A stretch of DNA of 64,000 bases from Cherax quadricarinatus (GCF_038502225.1 NC_091322.1:1075281-1139280), one strand, 5' to 3'. Counted from the stretch's first letter, positions 32,901-45,265 are shown. Notes: generated by a model from the letters alone, not told the origin. Numbers and translations: made by a program.

Positions 32901-33954
32901 GTGAAATAGAACCCAGCGTGTAATGGCACAGAGAGTGAAATGGAACCCAGCGTGTAATGGCACAGATAGTGAAATAGAACCCAGCGTGTAATGGCACAGA
33001 GAGTGAAATGGAACCCAGCGTGTAATGGCACAGAGAGTGAAATAGAACCCAGCGTGTAATGGCACAGAGAGTGAAATAGAACCCAGCGTGTAATGGCACA
33101 GAGAGTGAAATGGAACCCAGCGTGTAATGGCACAGAGAGTGAAATGGAACCCAGCGTGTAATGGCACAGAGAGTGAAATGGAACCCAGCGTGTAATGGCA
33201 CAGAGTGAAATGGAACCCAGCGTGTAATGGCACAGAGAGTGAAATAGAACCCAGCGTGTAATGGCACAGAGAGTGAAATAGAACCCAGCGTGTAATGGCA
33301 CAGAGTGAAATAGAACCCAGCGTGTAATGGCACAGAGAGTGAAATAGAACCCAGCGTGTAATGGCACAGAGCGTGAAATAGAACCCAGCGTGTAATGGCA
33401 CAGAGTGAAATGGAACACAGCGTGTAATGGCACAGAGAGTGAAATAAAACCCAACGTGTAATGGCGCAGAGAGTGAAATGGAACCCAGCGTGTAATGGCA
33501 CAGAGAGTGAAATGGAACCCAGCGTGTAATGGCACAGAGAGTGAAATGGAACCCAGCGTGTAATGGCACAGAGAGTGAAATGGAACCCAGCATGTAATGG
33601 CACAGAGAGTGAAATAGAACCCAGCGTGTAATGGCACAGAGAGTGAAATGGAACCCAGCGTGTAATGGCACAGAGAGTCAAATGGAACCCAGCGTGTAAT
33701 GGCACAGAGAGTGAAATGGAACCCAGCGTGTAATGGCACAGAGAGTGAAATGGAACCCAGCGTGTAATGGCACAGAGAGTGAAATAGAACCCAGCGTGTA
33801 ATGGCACAGAGAGTGAAATGGAACCCAGCGTGTAATGGCACAGAGAATGAAATGGAACCCAGCGTGTAATGGCACAGAGAGTGAAATAGAACCCAGCGTG
33901 TAATGGCACAGAGAGTGAAATGGAACCCAGCGTGTAATGGCACAGAGAGTGAAA
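29964..33954. repeat. 33/35-bp satellite
   Basis: About 115 units with the core CAGCGTGTAATGGCACAGAG, then GTGAAATAGAACC or AGTGAAATAGAACC. The AGAG versus AGAGAG difference gives 33- and 35-bp units. AAATGGAACC units concentrate on the right side (about 33100-33950), and AAATAGAACC dominates the left. The left end is in the gap. Long minus-strand frames (LCAITRWVLFHS-type peptides up to 915 codons) switch frame with unit length and are artefacts. Confidence 0.97.
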
Positions 33955-34570
33955 TAGAAGTGAAATGCTCTGATCCACGAGGCATAGTGTTGACCTCATC
34001 TTCTCTTCTTTATGGACAAATCCGACAATAACAGAGATATCAATCATAAGACAGTACCATCCTTTGTAGACGATACTAGAATCTGTATGAGACTGGCATC
34101 CACTGAGGACACGGGAAACCTCCAAGCTGATATAAACAGCGTTCCAGTTTGTAACTGACAGCAGTGCGATGCTCATATTGTACAAGTTTCAGTTAATCTG
34201 TTTTGGAAAGATTAATGAAATAATGACAGGACTGGAATATAAAACAAACTAATTTCTCAGTAGAGCGTAAGACTAATGTGAGAGACCCTAGAGTGATTAT
34301 GTCAAGTCTCAATAAGTGTCAAGGGGTCAAGAAATTTCAGCATTCTACCCCTCATACATGTACTTATATATTTACGAACAGACCCCTGAGTGTCGTCAAG
34401 AAAACTAGATAATTTTCTACGGTCAGAGCCTGTTTAACTGGGTTGTGGTGCTTATTTTGGACTTCGTGCGGCTAGCACCAACAACCTGCTTGAGCAGGGT
34501 ATCCACCAGGAGGCCTGGTCTGAGACCGGGCCACAAGGGCACTGACCCTCGGAAAACTCCAGGTAGACTA
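33955..34570 (+). pseudogene. LINE A remnant
   Basis: Decayed LINE A beginning around the PQGTVLAPILF region, just at the end of the satellite. It has DTRICMRLASTEDTGNLQAD following a catalytic box altered to FVDD (about 34061-34072). It then has several deletions and the usual tail (AGGCCTGGTCTGAGACCGGG) ending at 34570. It has several frameshifts and stops. Confidence 0.82.
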
Positions 34571-35365
34571 TAGTTTAAAAAAAATAGTAAAATTACAAAT
34601 TTGCAGCTAATCATAGTAAATTTATTGGGTATGATTGTTGTGATGAAAGGCAGCGCCATCAGTGTTGTCAAGCAACTCAAAACTAACATTTATTTATTGA
34701 ATACAAATAAATATTACTAATTATTCAAAAAATGTGGCAAATTGGGACTTATGTCAGAGGGTAACAGCGTGAACCTGAACATCACACCCGTAGTGTTAGT
34801 TTGAAACCAATCACATGATTCATTTTCCAGTTATGACACGGACTTCAGTGATACCATTTTTTTTTTCAACTATTTTCTTACAGTGAGAAATTTTCCTGTA
34901 CATAAACCAAGCATAATAGTTACTATTCTGGCACTTAGGTTCATCAACCATTAAATATTGAAGACATTCAGAAGAGGCAAACTGAAATTTATGTAACGCG
35001 ACTTAACGACAATAAAAATTTCACACTATTCTGTGCATAACATTATCAGATCTGCATCAGCACAAGTGAATTTTACTCTCCTCCATCCTCATATTTTTTT
35101 TAGTTGTTTTTTTGTGATTGTTAGAAGCTACGCGACCAAGGATTTTGTAAGTTATCTGAGCCATTCCTGGATGGTGGGGATGGCTTCCATAACTTTGATT
35201 ATAGGGAACGTGAACATTCCAGTTGTTCACAGAATTTGTTCCTCATTACCGTGCACAAATGTTGAAAATATGAGGCGTTCTCGAGTTATAAGTAAAATAA
35301 AATCGAAAAGTATGAGATAGAGAAAAAAAAATTCAGGCGACTTCTTAAAGGTCCCCTTTCCTGTG
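34571..35365. other. No recognisable gene
   Basis: AT-rich. A 95-codon frame at 35033-35320 shows no domain I recognise, and codon use looks random. Confidence 0.5.
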
Positions 35366-35369
35366 TACC

Positions 35370-35402
35370 TAATAATAATAATAATAATGATAATAATAAT
35401 TA
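35370..35402. repeat. (AAT)n microsatellite
   Basis: Ten or so AAT triplets with one GAT interruption. Confidence 0.9.
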
Positions 35403-35537
35403 GGCTAAATATCAGAACTGGAAAAGGTACAGAATTTGTTTACTGTCCGTCTAGAGTCAGTAAAGTATTTAAACTATTAGAAACACCTCAGAGTATTTGT
35501 CATGTATTCTCTGTAACTGAGAGGAGAGAGAAAACTC

Positions 35538-35999
<462 letters not shown>

Positions 36000-36004
36000 A
36001 ATAT

Positions 36005-36085
36005 CTGGAGTCTATCTGGAGAGAGTTCCGGGGGTCAACGCCCCCGCGGCCCGGTCTGTGACCAGGCCTCCTTAGGTCAGTAGGA
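36005..36085 (-). mobile_element. LINE 3' tail fragment
   Basis: CTGGAGAGAGTTCCGGGGGT, then CAACGCCCCCGCGGCCCGG and GACCAGGCCTCC. This is the conserved LINE A-type tail in minus orientation, with no coding part left. Confidence 0.8.
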
Positions 36086-36089
36086 TATC

Positions 36090-36190
36090 GACTATACCCA
36101 TTTTATATATAGACAACAGGTGGAAAGAAACACGTCCATATCTGGCTGGGAATCGATCACCGTAAGCGAGAGCGTATATATATATATAAA
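36090..36190 (-). mobile_element. Possible SINE fragment
   Basis: The minus strand has CTCTCGCTTACGGTGATCGA followed by TTCCCAGCC, a B-box-like GGTGATCGATTCC, then a TA-rich end near 36105. I see no convincing A box. Confidence 0.35.
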
Positions 36191-36249
36191 GTATAGGGAG
36201 GTACCACCTCTATAGCTGGACTGGGGACCCTCATCCTCAGAGAAGACAA

Positions 36250-38600
36250 TAAACGTACCTCAGGGAAAACTCAAGGTTCTCCCCGGAGCTGTTTGAATAT
36301 TTTCTTTCCCTACCACCCCTTATATTTTATATTCTATATGAAATTTTATTAATAGAGAGAATACATTGACAGAAAACACAAACATGGATACATTGGTACA
36401 ATGTATCAAAGATTATGAATCTCCTCCAGCTCCTCCGAAGCCGAACGTGAGCCCAGTATGCAACAAGCATTTCTCCTCTGGATGGCCACACTGAGACGCT
36501 GGAATATGAAAGTGGCTGCCCTTGAGTCCCTGGTGTTGTCATTGAGTCTGGAATCCAGTTATTTAAGGAAACGTGTGGCACTTTTTTTCCCATGATCCCA
36601 AGGTCTCTGATCCCACTAGGACAAATTGATACTGTTGGCTATGTCCCTGTACTTGCTGATCTTGTACTCCTTCCTACGATCAGCAGCTCCTTCCTGTCGC
36701 CCGACACTGTGATAGATGTAGGTGTCAGCCAGTGTCGACACATAGGTATAGTCCCATGCTAAGAACTTGCCATTCTTCCAAGGATAGATGGTGATCCTGT
36801 CAGAGCGGTTTGCTGGGTTGTGGGTATTGTTGGCTGCTAGTGATCGGGGCTCTCTCTCGGCTAGGCATCCAGCTGTAGCAAGGGTTCTCTTTATGATGTC
36901 CTTGACTTCATTGTGTCTTGCATGCCAGCCCTTGGTTTTGGAACAGTTAAGACCATGTAGACCATATTGGTTGACTTGTGCATCGCCGCAAATACACGTA
37001 TATTCCGTGTGAATTGGGGTCGAGGCATGTCCCCATTGCCGAAATGTTAACTGTTTGGAGGAAGTCCCTGGAGTGAGGTGCACTCACAGCTTGGAAATGG
37101 CCAGTCTCCCTGTCTGATGTTACAGCCCTAAGGATGTTGGCAAGCACCTTTTCTGTGATGGGGCCATCCCAACTTGACTGTTTGTAGGTCAGTGCTGCAC
37201 TAGGTTTTGATGCTGGAGCAGCAAAAGTCTCCCATTCAGTTATGGCACTGGTGTACCTAGGGTCCTGTATTCCTTCTGAGTCACTGAGGTTGTCCGGAAG
37301 AATTTGTTTTATTAACTCATTTGATGCTATGGAAGAAGATAGGAAAGCTGGTAGGGCAATCTGGGAGGATTTGTATACTCCCAGCCCCGAAGCCTGACTG
37401 GAAGTGAGGCTTGCAACCACTGTTCATCTTCGAGGGAAAAATTCAATACGCTCTCTAGCACGGTCTTAAGGAGAGAGTCATATTCCTTGAGTTTCAGACT
37501 GTTGAAGGCTGGGGAGCATCTCAGGAAGTAGGTAAGTTATGGGATTGACAGGCACCTGGTGAGTAGGTAGAAGGCATTATGTGTATCGATGTCTGTCACC
37601 TGCCTTCCATCGTCCTGAGGTCTGAGATTTTTTTTTCTAGAATCAGATCGATGGCACTGGGCCCAAGAGGAGCACCAAGGAGAGTGCTGTTGGTTGGATC
37701 AGTGGCTCGTGCTCCTGGTAAAACAGCACTAATATTCTGGATCATCTGTCGATTGGTAGAAACTGTTTCACATTTGGTGGGGTTTAAAGATAGGCCCAAG
37801 CTCTCTCCCATGTCTCTGATTTTTCTGATGTCCTCCTGGAGTTTACTTGGAGAGAGATTCTGTAGTGCCAGCTAGGGTACCATCATCCAAGAACCAGATA
37901 TTGAGCTCACTGGAGAGTGCTTCTGTGACTTCCTTGATAACCAGACAGAAGAGAAAAGGGGCGAGAGGGTCCCCCTGTTGCAAACCCTCTATTACAACCC
38001 AGGTACTCAAAGGCCTGTTATCCTGGGTGTAAAGGAAGCAAAATAAACACAGCAGAAAAACTTTGAATTATATTATTCTTCACCAAGTATATACAGAAGT
38101 ATGTACACTATGTACAGCAATAGGTATTAGTGCATGCCACGGTAATCAAGACAGAACAACAGCCAAGAGAGAGCAGACCACCGTGGTTCAACCAGCGGTA
38201 GAATGAAAATGACAAGGGTGAAAAGGTGGGTGGTAATCACATTACCTTCACAACTGCCAGATCCACATGTGATTGGCTGAACCTAGATACTGATCTGACG
38301 ATGGGGCCCCGTTGGATCGTCAGACCCTTAGCATCTGGTTTGCTGGTTGGTGAGGAGGCCTATGTGAGTGTGTTAATATGCTTCAAATAAAGGGTACATA
38401 CTCTTTGCATGCAACACCCTCACACGAGTCAGTTTCATCGTCCCCAAACAATAGTTTAGAAGTCACACTATAACACGATTCAGTGAAGGGATAGAGGGAA
38501 GGGAAGTGTCTAGAAACTGCTTGGAGAGCAGCATCCCTTCTGACTAAGTTGAAAGCGTTGGCAAAGTCCAATTTGATCAAGGCTTTTTCATCGAACATGT
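36250..38600 (-). pseudogene. REL-LINE copy B: RT plus Cys/His-knuckle and RPD-type domain
   Basis: Read from 38598 down. RT motif A is LIKLDFANAFNLVRRD, with SLYPFTESCYSVTSKLLFGD. After a foreign insert (38009-38398) come LQQGDPLAPFLFCLV and the catalytic FLDDGT (about 37895-37878). Then come GLSLNPTKCETV and LLGAPLGPSAID. The C-terminal section has WDGPITEKVLANILRA, CICGDAQVNQYGLHGLNC, WHARHNEVKDIIKRT, RSDRITIYPWK and FLAWDYTY, and ends near 36420. Copy A has RPDG where this copy has RSDR. A Gln codon has become TAG at about 36614, and frameshifts lie near 36990 and elsewhere. The order RT, CCHC-like knuckle, then nuclease-like motif is that of R2-type LINEs, but the clade is uncertain. Confidence 0.78.
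38009..38398. mobile_element. Unclassified insert of about 390 bp inside REL-LINE copy B
   Basis: RT coding sequence stops at about 38400 and resumes at about 38003. TACTC occurs on both sides (38004-38008 and 38399-38403), a possible 5-bp target duplication. The insert has AATAAAG near its right end and a TACA terminus but no coding sequence. It could be a solo LTR, but TG...CA ends and the duplication do not line up. Confidence 0.5.
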
Positions 38601-38605
38601 TGCTG

Positions 38606-38606
38606 A

Positions 38607-38688
<82 letters not shown>
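38606..38688. repeat. (TA)n microsatellite
   Basis: About 80 bases of TA between REL-LINE copy B and the TIR element. Confidence 0.95.
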
Positions 38689-38691
<3 letters not shown>

Positions 38692-39075
38692 GTGCCGAAT
38701 ATGTAAAACTGGTCAATTAGCAAGAACTCATTTAAAATTAAGTCCTTTCTAAAATTTTCTCTTGTACGTTTTAAGATATATATTTTTCATTAATGTTAAG
38801 TAAAAATTTTTAATTTTGCACCAAAAGAATCTTAGAAAACTTACCTAACCTTATTATAACAAGAGCAATTTATTTTAGCCTAACCCAACTAAATATATTT
38901 TAAATACGTTTGCAGTAATTTAATACTAAACAAACACAATCAAATATACTTTTTTCGTTAGGTTCAGAATGATTTTGGCGAAATTATTGCATACATAAAT
39001 TTTTACTTGTCCTATATGGCAAGATGAGCGTTGCTATTTAAGCCAAGATCGCAAGTTCTGCCTATTCGGCACGAC
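38689..39075 (-). mobile_element. TIR element copy 3, complete (387 bp)
   Basis: Both termini are present: GTCGTGCCGAATATGTAAAA at 38689 and its near-complement ending in CCTATTCGGCACGAC at 39075. The orientation is opposite to copies 1 and 2. The interior is AT-rich with no ORF. TA repeats flank both sides. The size, TIRs and lack of coding are typical of a non-autonomous DNA transposon (MITE). I see no relative encoding its transposase here. Confidence 0.92.
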
Positions 39076-39082
39076 ATATATA

Positions 39083-39171
<89 letters not shown>
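39076..39171. repeat. (TA)n microsatellite
   Basis: About 95 bases of TA with one TTTATA interruption, directly right of the TIR element. Confidence 0.95.
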
Positions 39172-39173
<2 letters not shown>

Positions 39174-39510
39174 AGTGAGGGGCTGGTCGAAAATCTACAC
39201 ACGGCCGTAACAACGTACTGGGGTGAAAAATAATGGGAAAGTGTGAAATACAGTGAAAAGCAAGGGCTATAGAGGCACAATAAAAGAACATTTTTCTCAA
39301 GAGTGGTGGTCCAGTAGGCTTCAGGCTGCTACCACCAGGAATCATAAACATGCCTGAACAGATGTAGAAAATCTCAAGAGGAAACTGGACTGTGATGACT
39401 ATGTGGACCAGCGGGTTGGTAACAGCAACAGCCTGGTTGAATAAACAACCAACAAGGAAGTCTCTTGTGCTGCAACTGAAGCAGAACCCCGGAAAGTAGT
39501 CACAGGCAGT
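39172..39510 (+). pseudogene. LINE D C-terminal remnant
   Basis: Degraded match to the fragment at 40330-40690: ACACGGCCGTAACAACGTAC, GAGGAAACTGGAC and AACAGCAACAGCCTGGTTGA are recognisable. Many indels. The RT is absent. Confidence 0.6.
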
Positions 39511-40114
39511 AAGATAAACAGGTACACTGGGCACTCGTCACGGTGTGATTATGTCTACTTTTTGTGGGACTGATTATGTTGGCCCATATTTGGTCTAATG
39601 AGATAGCAGATGTCTCTGTGCTCTTGGTACGTTAGGTAACTGAGGATATTAGTAGGCAGGAGCGCATGTTACTTAGGTACCCTGGCCGAGATACAACACT
39701 TAAGTGGATGGCTGAGTGGATAGAGACAACTTGATGGTCGTCCAGATATATAAGTGGATGACCCATCAACGGGGGGAGGGGTTGTGCCTGGATGAGGGTT
39801 AAGGGCTCATGATCTAAGGAATTGTAATTACCCTCGGTTTCCTTGGATCAAACATGATTACTTCCCATACCTTAGCTGCTGAGTGACCCCTTTGAGTTAA
39901 GCGTTTCTCCGGTAATATATAACAACAAAAATAAATGGATGACTGATACTTGTTTGGTTCTGGACTGGTGAGTGATGAAGGCTTCAGTCAGCTGGGTACA
40001 CAGATGGTGTAGTCAGAGACGTGAACACTGTTATGTGGCAGCTTCTCTCAGCAACTATAACTACATCTGCTGCCATAACATCTCACTGACGTACTCCTGC
40101 TACCTGTAGCCGCT
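39511..40114. other. No recognisable gene
   Basis: Mixed sequence without domain, array or RNA feature that I can identify. Confidence 0.5.
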
Positions 40115-40240
40115 TCCAAAGGTCACCGCCCCCGCGGCTCGGTCCCAGACCAGGCCTTCTGGTTGGTGGCCTGATATGTCAGGCTCTTGATGTCCGCCGC
40201 ACTCAGCCCAAAGTATGCACCACACAGCTCGGCTGATCAT
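40115..40240 (-). mobile_element. LINE 3' tail fragment
   Basis: GGTCACCGCCCCCGCGGCTC, GACCAGGCCTTCTGGTTGG and CTCGGCTGATCA: the conserved tail in minus orientation. It lies back to back with a plus-strand LINE D piece that begins at 40241. Confidence 0.8.
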
Positions 40241-40690
40241 GAACGGATTTCGGGAACGCCTGCAAGTCATGAACATGAACTCATTGGAGCGGAGGAGAGA
40301 GAGGTACATGATAATATATACCTGGAAGGTACTCGAGGGCTTGGTCCCAAATCTGCACACTGCCATAACAACATACTAGAGTGAGAGATATGGGAGGAAG
40401 TGTAAAATAAACCCAGTGAGGAGCAGGGGTGCGGTGGGGACAATAAGGGAACACTGTATCAACATCCGGGGTCCCAGACTTTTCAACATCTTACCAGAAG
40501 ATATCAGAAACACTGCTGGAACAGGTGTTGAAGCCTTCAAGAGGAAACTAGACAAGTATCTTCACCAGGTGCCAGATCAACCAGGCTGTGATGGATTTGT
40601 GGGGCAGTGGGCCTCCAGCAGCAACAGCCTGGTTGACCAGGCAAGCACCAGACGAGCCTGGCCCATGGCCGGGCTCAGAGAGTAGATATA
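40241..40690 (+). pseudogene. LINE D C-terminal fragment
   Basis: The plus-strand frame reads FRERLQVMNMNSLERRRERY, IIYTWKVLEGLVPNLH, then a TAG at about 40377-40379. It continues as SRGAVGTIREHCINIRGPRL, FNILPEDIRNTAG, FKRKLDKYLHQVPDQPGCDG and GQWASSSNSLVDQASTR. It is the C-terminal domain of a LINE A relative with its own version of the tail, in which GGGGCAGTGGGCCTCCAGCA replaces the LINE A sequence. The RT palm is missing. Confidence 0.8.
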
Positions 40691-40699
40691 TTCTCGAAA

Positions 40700-41300
40700 T
40701 TCTTCAAGGGTATATAAAAGGTATATCCCTATTGGAGACAGCAAAAGGTCTGTTAGTAATCCGCCTTATGCATGAAGGGAGAGTGTTGAAGAGTCTTGGT
40801 CCTATTACACTTATTGAATGCTGTCTCAGTGTTCTCATCGCTTCCCTGTTTTTCAGCGGAGGAATGTTGCAGTCTGTCAAGCCTCTTGTGTTTATATGTA
40901 GTGATTTCAGTGTGCAAATTTGGGATCAATGTCTCCAGAATCTTCCAGGTGTAGACTATCATATATTTTTCACCTGCTTTCTTAAGAGTGCAGTGCGACG
41001 TACTTCAGATGCTGATAGTAATTTAGGTGCTTTGCTGAGAAGGCCTTTTGTATATTTTCTAGTTGTGCAAGTTCTCCTGCCCTCAAGGGGGCCGTTATTA
41101 CAAAGCAGTATTTCAACTTAGTGACCTGAAGAATATCATCATTGACCTTAGCATCTCTTTGTTTTGAAAGTTCTAGTTATCAAACCTATAATTTCCCTTG
41201 CAGTTGCAATAATGACATTGTTGTACTCCTTGAAAGTGAGATCTTCTGACATTAACATTCCCATGTCTTTCACATTAGGCTTACACTCTGTTGAGTGTGA
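40700..41300 (-). pseudogene. LINE A-like remnant
   Basis: Minus strand: NVKDMGMLMSEDLTFKEYNN, EIIGLITRTFKTK, then MIVYTWKILETLIPNLHTEI. These match the thumb and C-terminal section of LINE A with several stops and a shift. No RT catalytic box remains. Confidence 0.75.
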
Positions 41301-41309
41301 AAGACCTAG

Positions 41310-41930
41310 GAATTTGTATGAGAGTTAAATCCAAGTGCTACACAGCAGAGCTCCAAGTCGACGTAAATTAAGTTTTTCTGTGAGACACAGAAAAATATAA
41401 ACACTGTAGAAAAAGCTCAAAACTTAAATAGAATTCAGTGTAGAGGAGAGAGAAATGTAAAATATCTTGCATTAACCATGTCAGAAGTTCACATGTTCAA
41501 AGAAAACAATAGTGTGACTATACTGTGTGACTAAAAATATGAAAGGTGGATAAGAGAGCTTTCTGAACAAGAGATCAGAAGCTAATAATCAACTTTAAGG
41601 CACTTATACTCTCAAGATTGTAATATTGCCGCACACTAATAGTCCCATTTAAGGTAGGCAAAAACTTCAGAATAATTGAAGTGTGACTGTGAGTTAACAA
41701 GGGATTAAAAAGACAGGTAGAGCCAAAGGAGACATTTAATTATTGAGACACTTTATGTACAAGAAACTTTATCTTGCAGCTGAAACGTCGCAATTATAAG
41801 ATTTCCTTTGACTTTACACGTCTTTTTAACTAAAATTGCAAACCTGGAAAATCTTCAGAGAACATGTACTGCCGGTATCCACTCAGTAAAACACATACTT
41901 TATTGGAATAACTAAAACCTATCAACTCTC
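41310..41930 (+). pseudogene. Very decayed LINE A-like remnant
   Basis: Fragments in several frames: KYLALTMSEVHMFKENNSVT near 41460-41520 and CRTLIVPFKV near 41630-41655. They keep the order seen in LINE A but are barely alignable. Confidence 0.5.
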
Positions 41931-42186
41931 ACTCCTCATGAGATTTATAATTTAAATATTGTAAGTACTAGTAGGACTTGTTCTAAATCTTCAATCTGTA
42001 ATTAACATGTTACGTAAAGTAGAGTCATGATAGACGGTCCAGAATAAGTTTATCGACAGATCAAGAGTGCAGTAAGTACACTATGAATGAACTTAATTAA
42101 AATAAAACATCAGAAGCATTTTTCACACCTTTTCATATGTAAGAGATTTCCTGTCTTCAACAGTGAACTTGATATGCTCCTGCAGT

Positions 42187-45100
42187 TTGTGGCCAGCCAT
42201 GGTGTTTACGGCAGACGTATTACTGCAGACAGTTTGTGGCCAGCCATGGTGTTTACGGCAGACGTATTACTGCAGACAGTTTGTGGCCAGCCATGGTGTT
42301 TACGGCAGACGTATTACTGCAGACAGTTTGTGGCCAGCAATGGTGTTTACGGCAGACGTATTACTGCAGACAGTTTGTGGCCAGCCATGGTGTTTACGGC
42401 AGACGTATTACTGCAGACAGTTTGTGGCCAGCCATGGTGTTTACGGCAGACGTATTACTGCAGACAGTTTGTGGCCAGCCATGGTGTTTACGGCAGACGT
42501 ATTACTGCAGACAGTTTGTGGCCAGCCATGGTGTTTACGGCAGACGTATTACTGCAGACAGTTTGTGGCCAGCCATGGTGTTTACGGCAGACGTATTACT
42601 GCAGACAGTTTGTGGCCAGCCATGGTGTTTACGGCAGACGTATTACTGCAGACAGTTTGTGGCCAGCCATGGTGTTTACGGCAGACGTATTACTGCAGAC
42701 AGTTTGTGGCCAGCCATGGTGTTTACGGCAGACGTATTACTGCAGACAGTTTGTGGCCAGCCATGGTGTTTACGGCAGACGTATTACTGCAGACAGTTTG
42801 TGGCCAGCCATGGTGTTTACGGCAGACGTATTACTGCAGACAGTTTGTGGCCAGCCATGGTGTTTACGGCAGGCGTATTACTGCAGACAGTTTGTGGCCA
42901 GCCATGGTGTTTACGGCAGGCTTATTACTGCAGACAGTTTGTGGCCAGCCATGGTGTTTACGGCAGACTGCAGACAGTTTGTGGCCAGCCATGGTACTGC
43001 AGACAGTTTGTGGCCAGCCATGGTGCTTACGGCAGGCGTATTACTGCAGACAGTTTGTGGCCAGCCATGGTGTTTACGGCAGACGTATTACTGCAGACAG
43101 TTTGTGGCCAGCCATGGTGTTTACGGCAGACGTATTACTGCAGACAGTTTGTGGCCAGCCATGGTGTTTACGGCAGACGTATTACTGCAGACAGTTTGTG
43201 GCCAGCCATGGTGCTTACGGCAGGCGTATTACTGCAGACAGTTTGTGGCCAGCCATGGTGTTTACGGCAGACGTATTACTGCAGACAGTTTGTGGCCAGC
43301 CATGGTGTTTACGGCAGGCGTATTACTGCAGACAGTTTGTGGCCAGCCATGGTGTTTACGGCAGGCGTATTACTGCAGACAGTTTGTGGCCAGCCATGGT
43401 GTTTACGGCAGGCGTATTACTGCAGACAGTTTGTGGCCAGCCATGGTGTTTACGGCAGACGTATTACTGCAGACAGTTTGTGGCCAGCCATGGTGTTTAC
43501 GGCAGGCGTATTACTGCAGACAGTTTGTGGCCAGCCATGGTGTTTACGGCAGGCGTATTACTGCAGACAGTTTGTGGCCAGCCATGGTGTTTACGGCAGG
43601 CGTATTACTGCAGACAGTTTGTGGCCAGCCATGGTGTTTACGGCAGACGTATTACTGCAGACAGTTTGTGGCCAGCCATGGTGTTTACGGCAGACGTATT
43701 ACTGCAGACAGTTTGTGGCCAGCCATGGTGTTTACGGCAGACGTATTACTGCAGACAGTTTGTGGCCAGCCATGGTGTTTACGGCAGACGTATTACTGCA
43801 GACAGTTTGTGGCCAGCCATGGTGTTTACGGCAGACGTATTACTGCAGACAGTTTGTGGCCAGCCATGGTGTTTACGGCAGGCGTATTACTGCAGACAGT
43901 TTGTGGCCAGCCATGGTGTTTACGGCAGACGTATTACTGCAGACAGTTTGTGGCCAGCCATGGTGTTTACGGCAGGCGTATTACTGCAGACAGTTTGTGG
44001 CCAGCCATGGTGTTTACGGCAGGCGTATTACTGCAGACAGTTTGTGGCCAGCCATGGTGTTTACGGCAGGCGTATTACTGCAGACAGTTTGTGGCCAGCC
44101 ATGGTGTTTACGGCAGACGTATTACTGCAGACAGTTTGTGGCCAGCCATGGTGTTTACGGCAGGCGTATTACTGCAGACAGTTTGTGGCCAGCCATGGTG
44201 TTTACGGCAGGCGTATTACTGCAGACAGTTTGTGGCCAGCCATGGTGTTTACGGCAGGCGTATTACTGCAGACAGTTTGTGGCCAGCCATGGTGTTTACG
44301 GCAGACGTATTACTGCAGACAGTTTGTGGCCAGCCATGGTGTTTACGGCAGACGTATTACTGTAGACAGTTTGTGGCCAGCCATGGTGTTTACGGCAGGC
44401 GTATTACTGCAGACAGTTTGTGGCCAGCCATGGTGTTTACGGCAGACGTATTACTGCAGACAGTTTGTGGCCAGCCATGGTGTTTACGGCAGACGTATTA
44501 CTGCAGACAGTTTGTGGCCAGCCATGGTGTTTACGGCAGGCGTATTACTGCAGACAGTTTGTGGCCAGCCATGGTGTTTACGGCAGACGTATTACTGCAG
44601 ACAGTTTGTGGCCAGCCATGGTGTTTACGGCAGGCGTATTACTGCAGACAGTTTGTGGCCAGCCATGGTGTTTACGGCAGGCGTATTACTGCAGACAGTT
44701 TGTGGCCAGCCATGGTGTTTACGGCAGGCGTATTACTGCAGACAGTTTGTGGCCAGCCATGGTGTTTACGGCAGACGTATTACTGCAGACAGTTTGTGGC
44801 CAGCCATGGTGTTTACGGCAGACGTATTACTGCAGACAGTTTGTGGCCAGCAATGGTGTTTACGGCAGACGTATTACTGCAGACAGTTTGTGGCCAGCCA
44901 TGGTGTTTACGGCAGACGTATTACTGCAGACAGTTTGTGGTCAGCAATGGTGTTTACGGCAGACGTATTACTGCAGACAGTTTGTGGCCAGCCATGGTGT
45001 TTACGGCAGACGTATTACTGCAGACAGTTTGTGGTCAGCCATGGTGTTTACGGCAGACGTATTACTGCAGACAGTTTGTGGCCAGCCATGGTGTTTACGG

Positions 45101-45265
45101 CAGACGTATTACTGCAGACAGTTTGTGGCCAGCCATGGTGTTTACGGCAGACGTATTCCTGCAGACAGTTTGTGGTCAGCCATGTTGCCTACGTCGGACA
45201 CGTTCCTACAAACAGTTCGTGGTTAGACGGGCTGCGGTATCTACGTCAGACATACTAACTACAAA
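42187..45265. repeat. 47-bp satellite
   Basis: About 64 units built from GGCCAGCCATGGTGTTTACG, GCAGACGTATTACTGCAG and ACAGTTTGT, with a GCAGAC/GCAGGC variant. There are truncated units near 42960-43010. The last two units (from about 45170) are much diverged. Because 47 leaves remainder two modulo three and the unit has no stop in any plus-strand frame, all three plus-strand frames stay open for 700 to over 1000 codons. This is not a gene. Confidence 0.97.

Noticed and set aside
29846..34185. Minus-strand frames of 400-915 codons (LCAITRWVLFHS repeats)
   Set aside because: Satellite artefact; one frame even crosses the N gap.
35033..35320. 95-codon plus-strand gene
   Set aside because: No recognisable motif, AT-rich context, no splice or promoter evidence.
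38009..38398. Solo LTR
   Set aside because: TG...CA termini and the TACTC duplication cannot both be satisfied; left unclassified.
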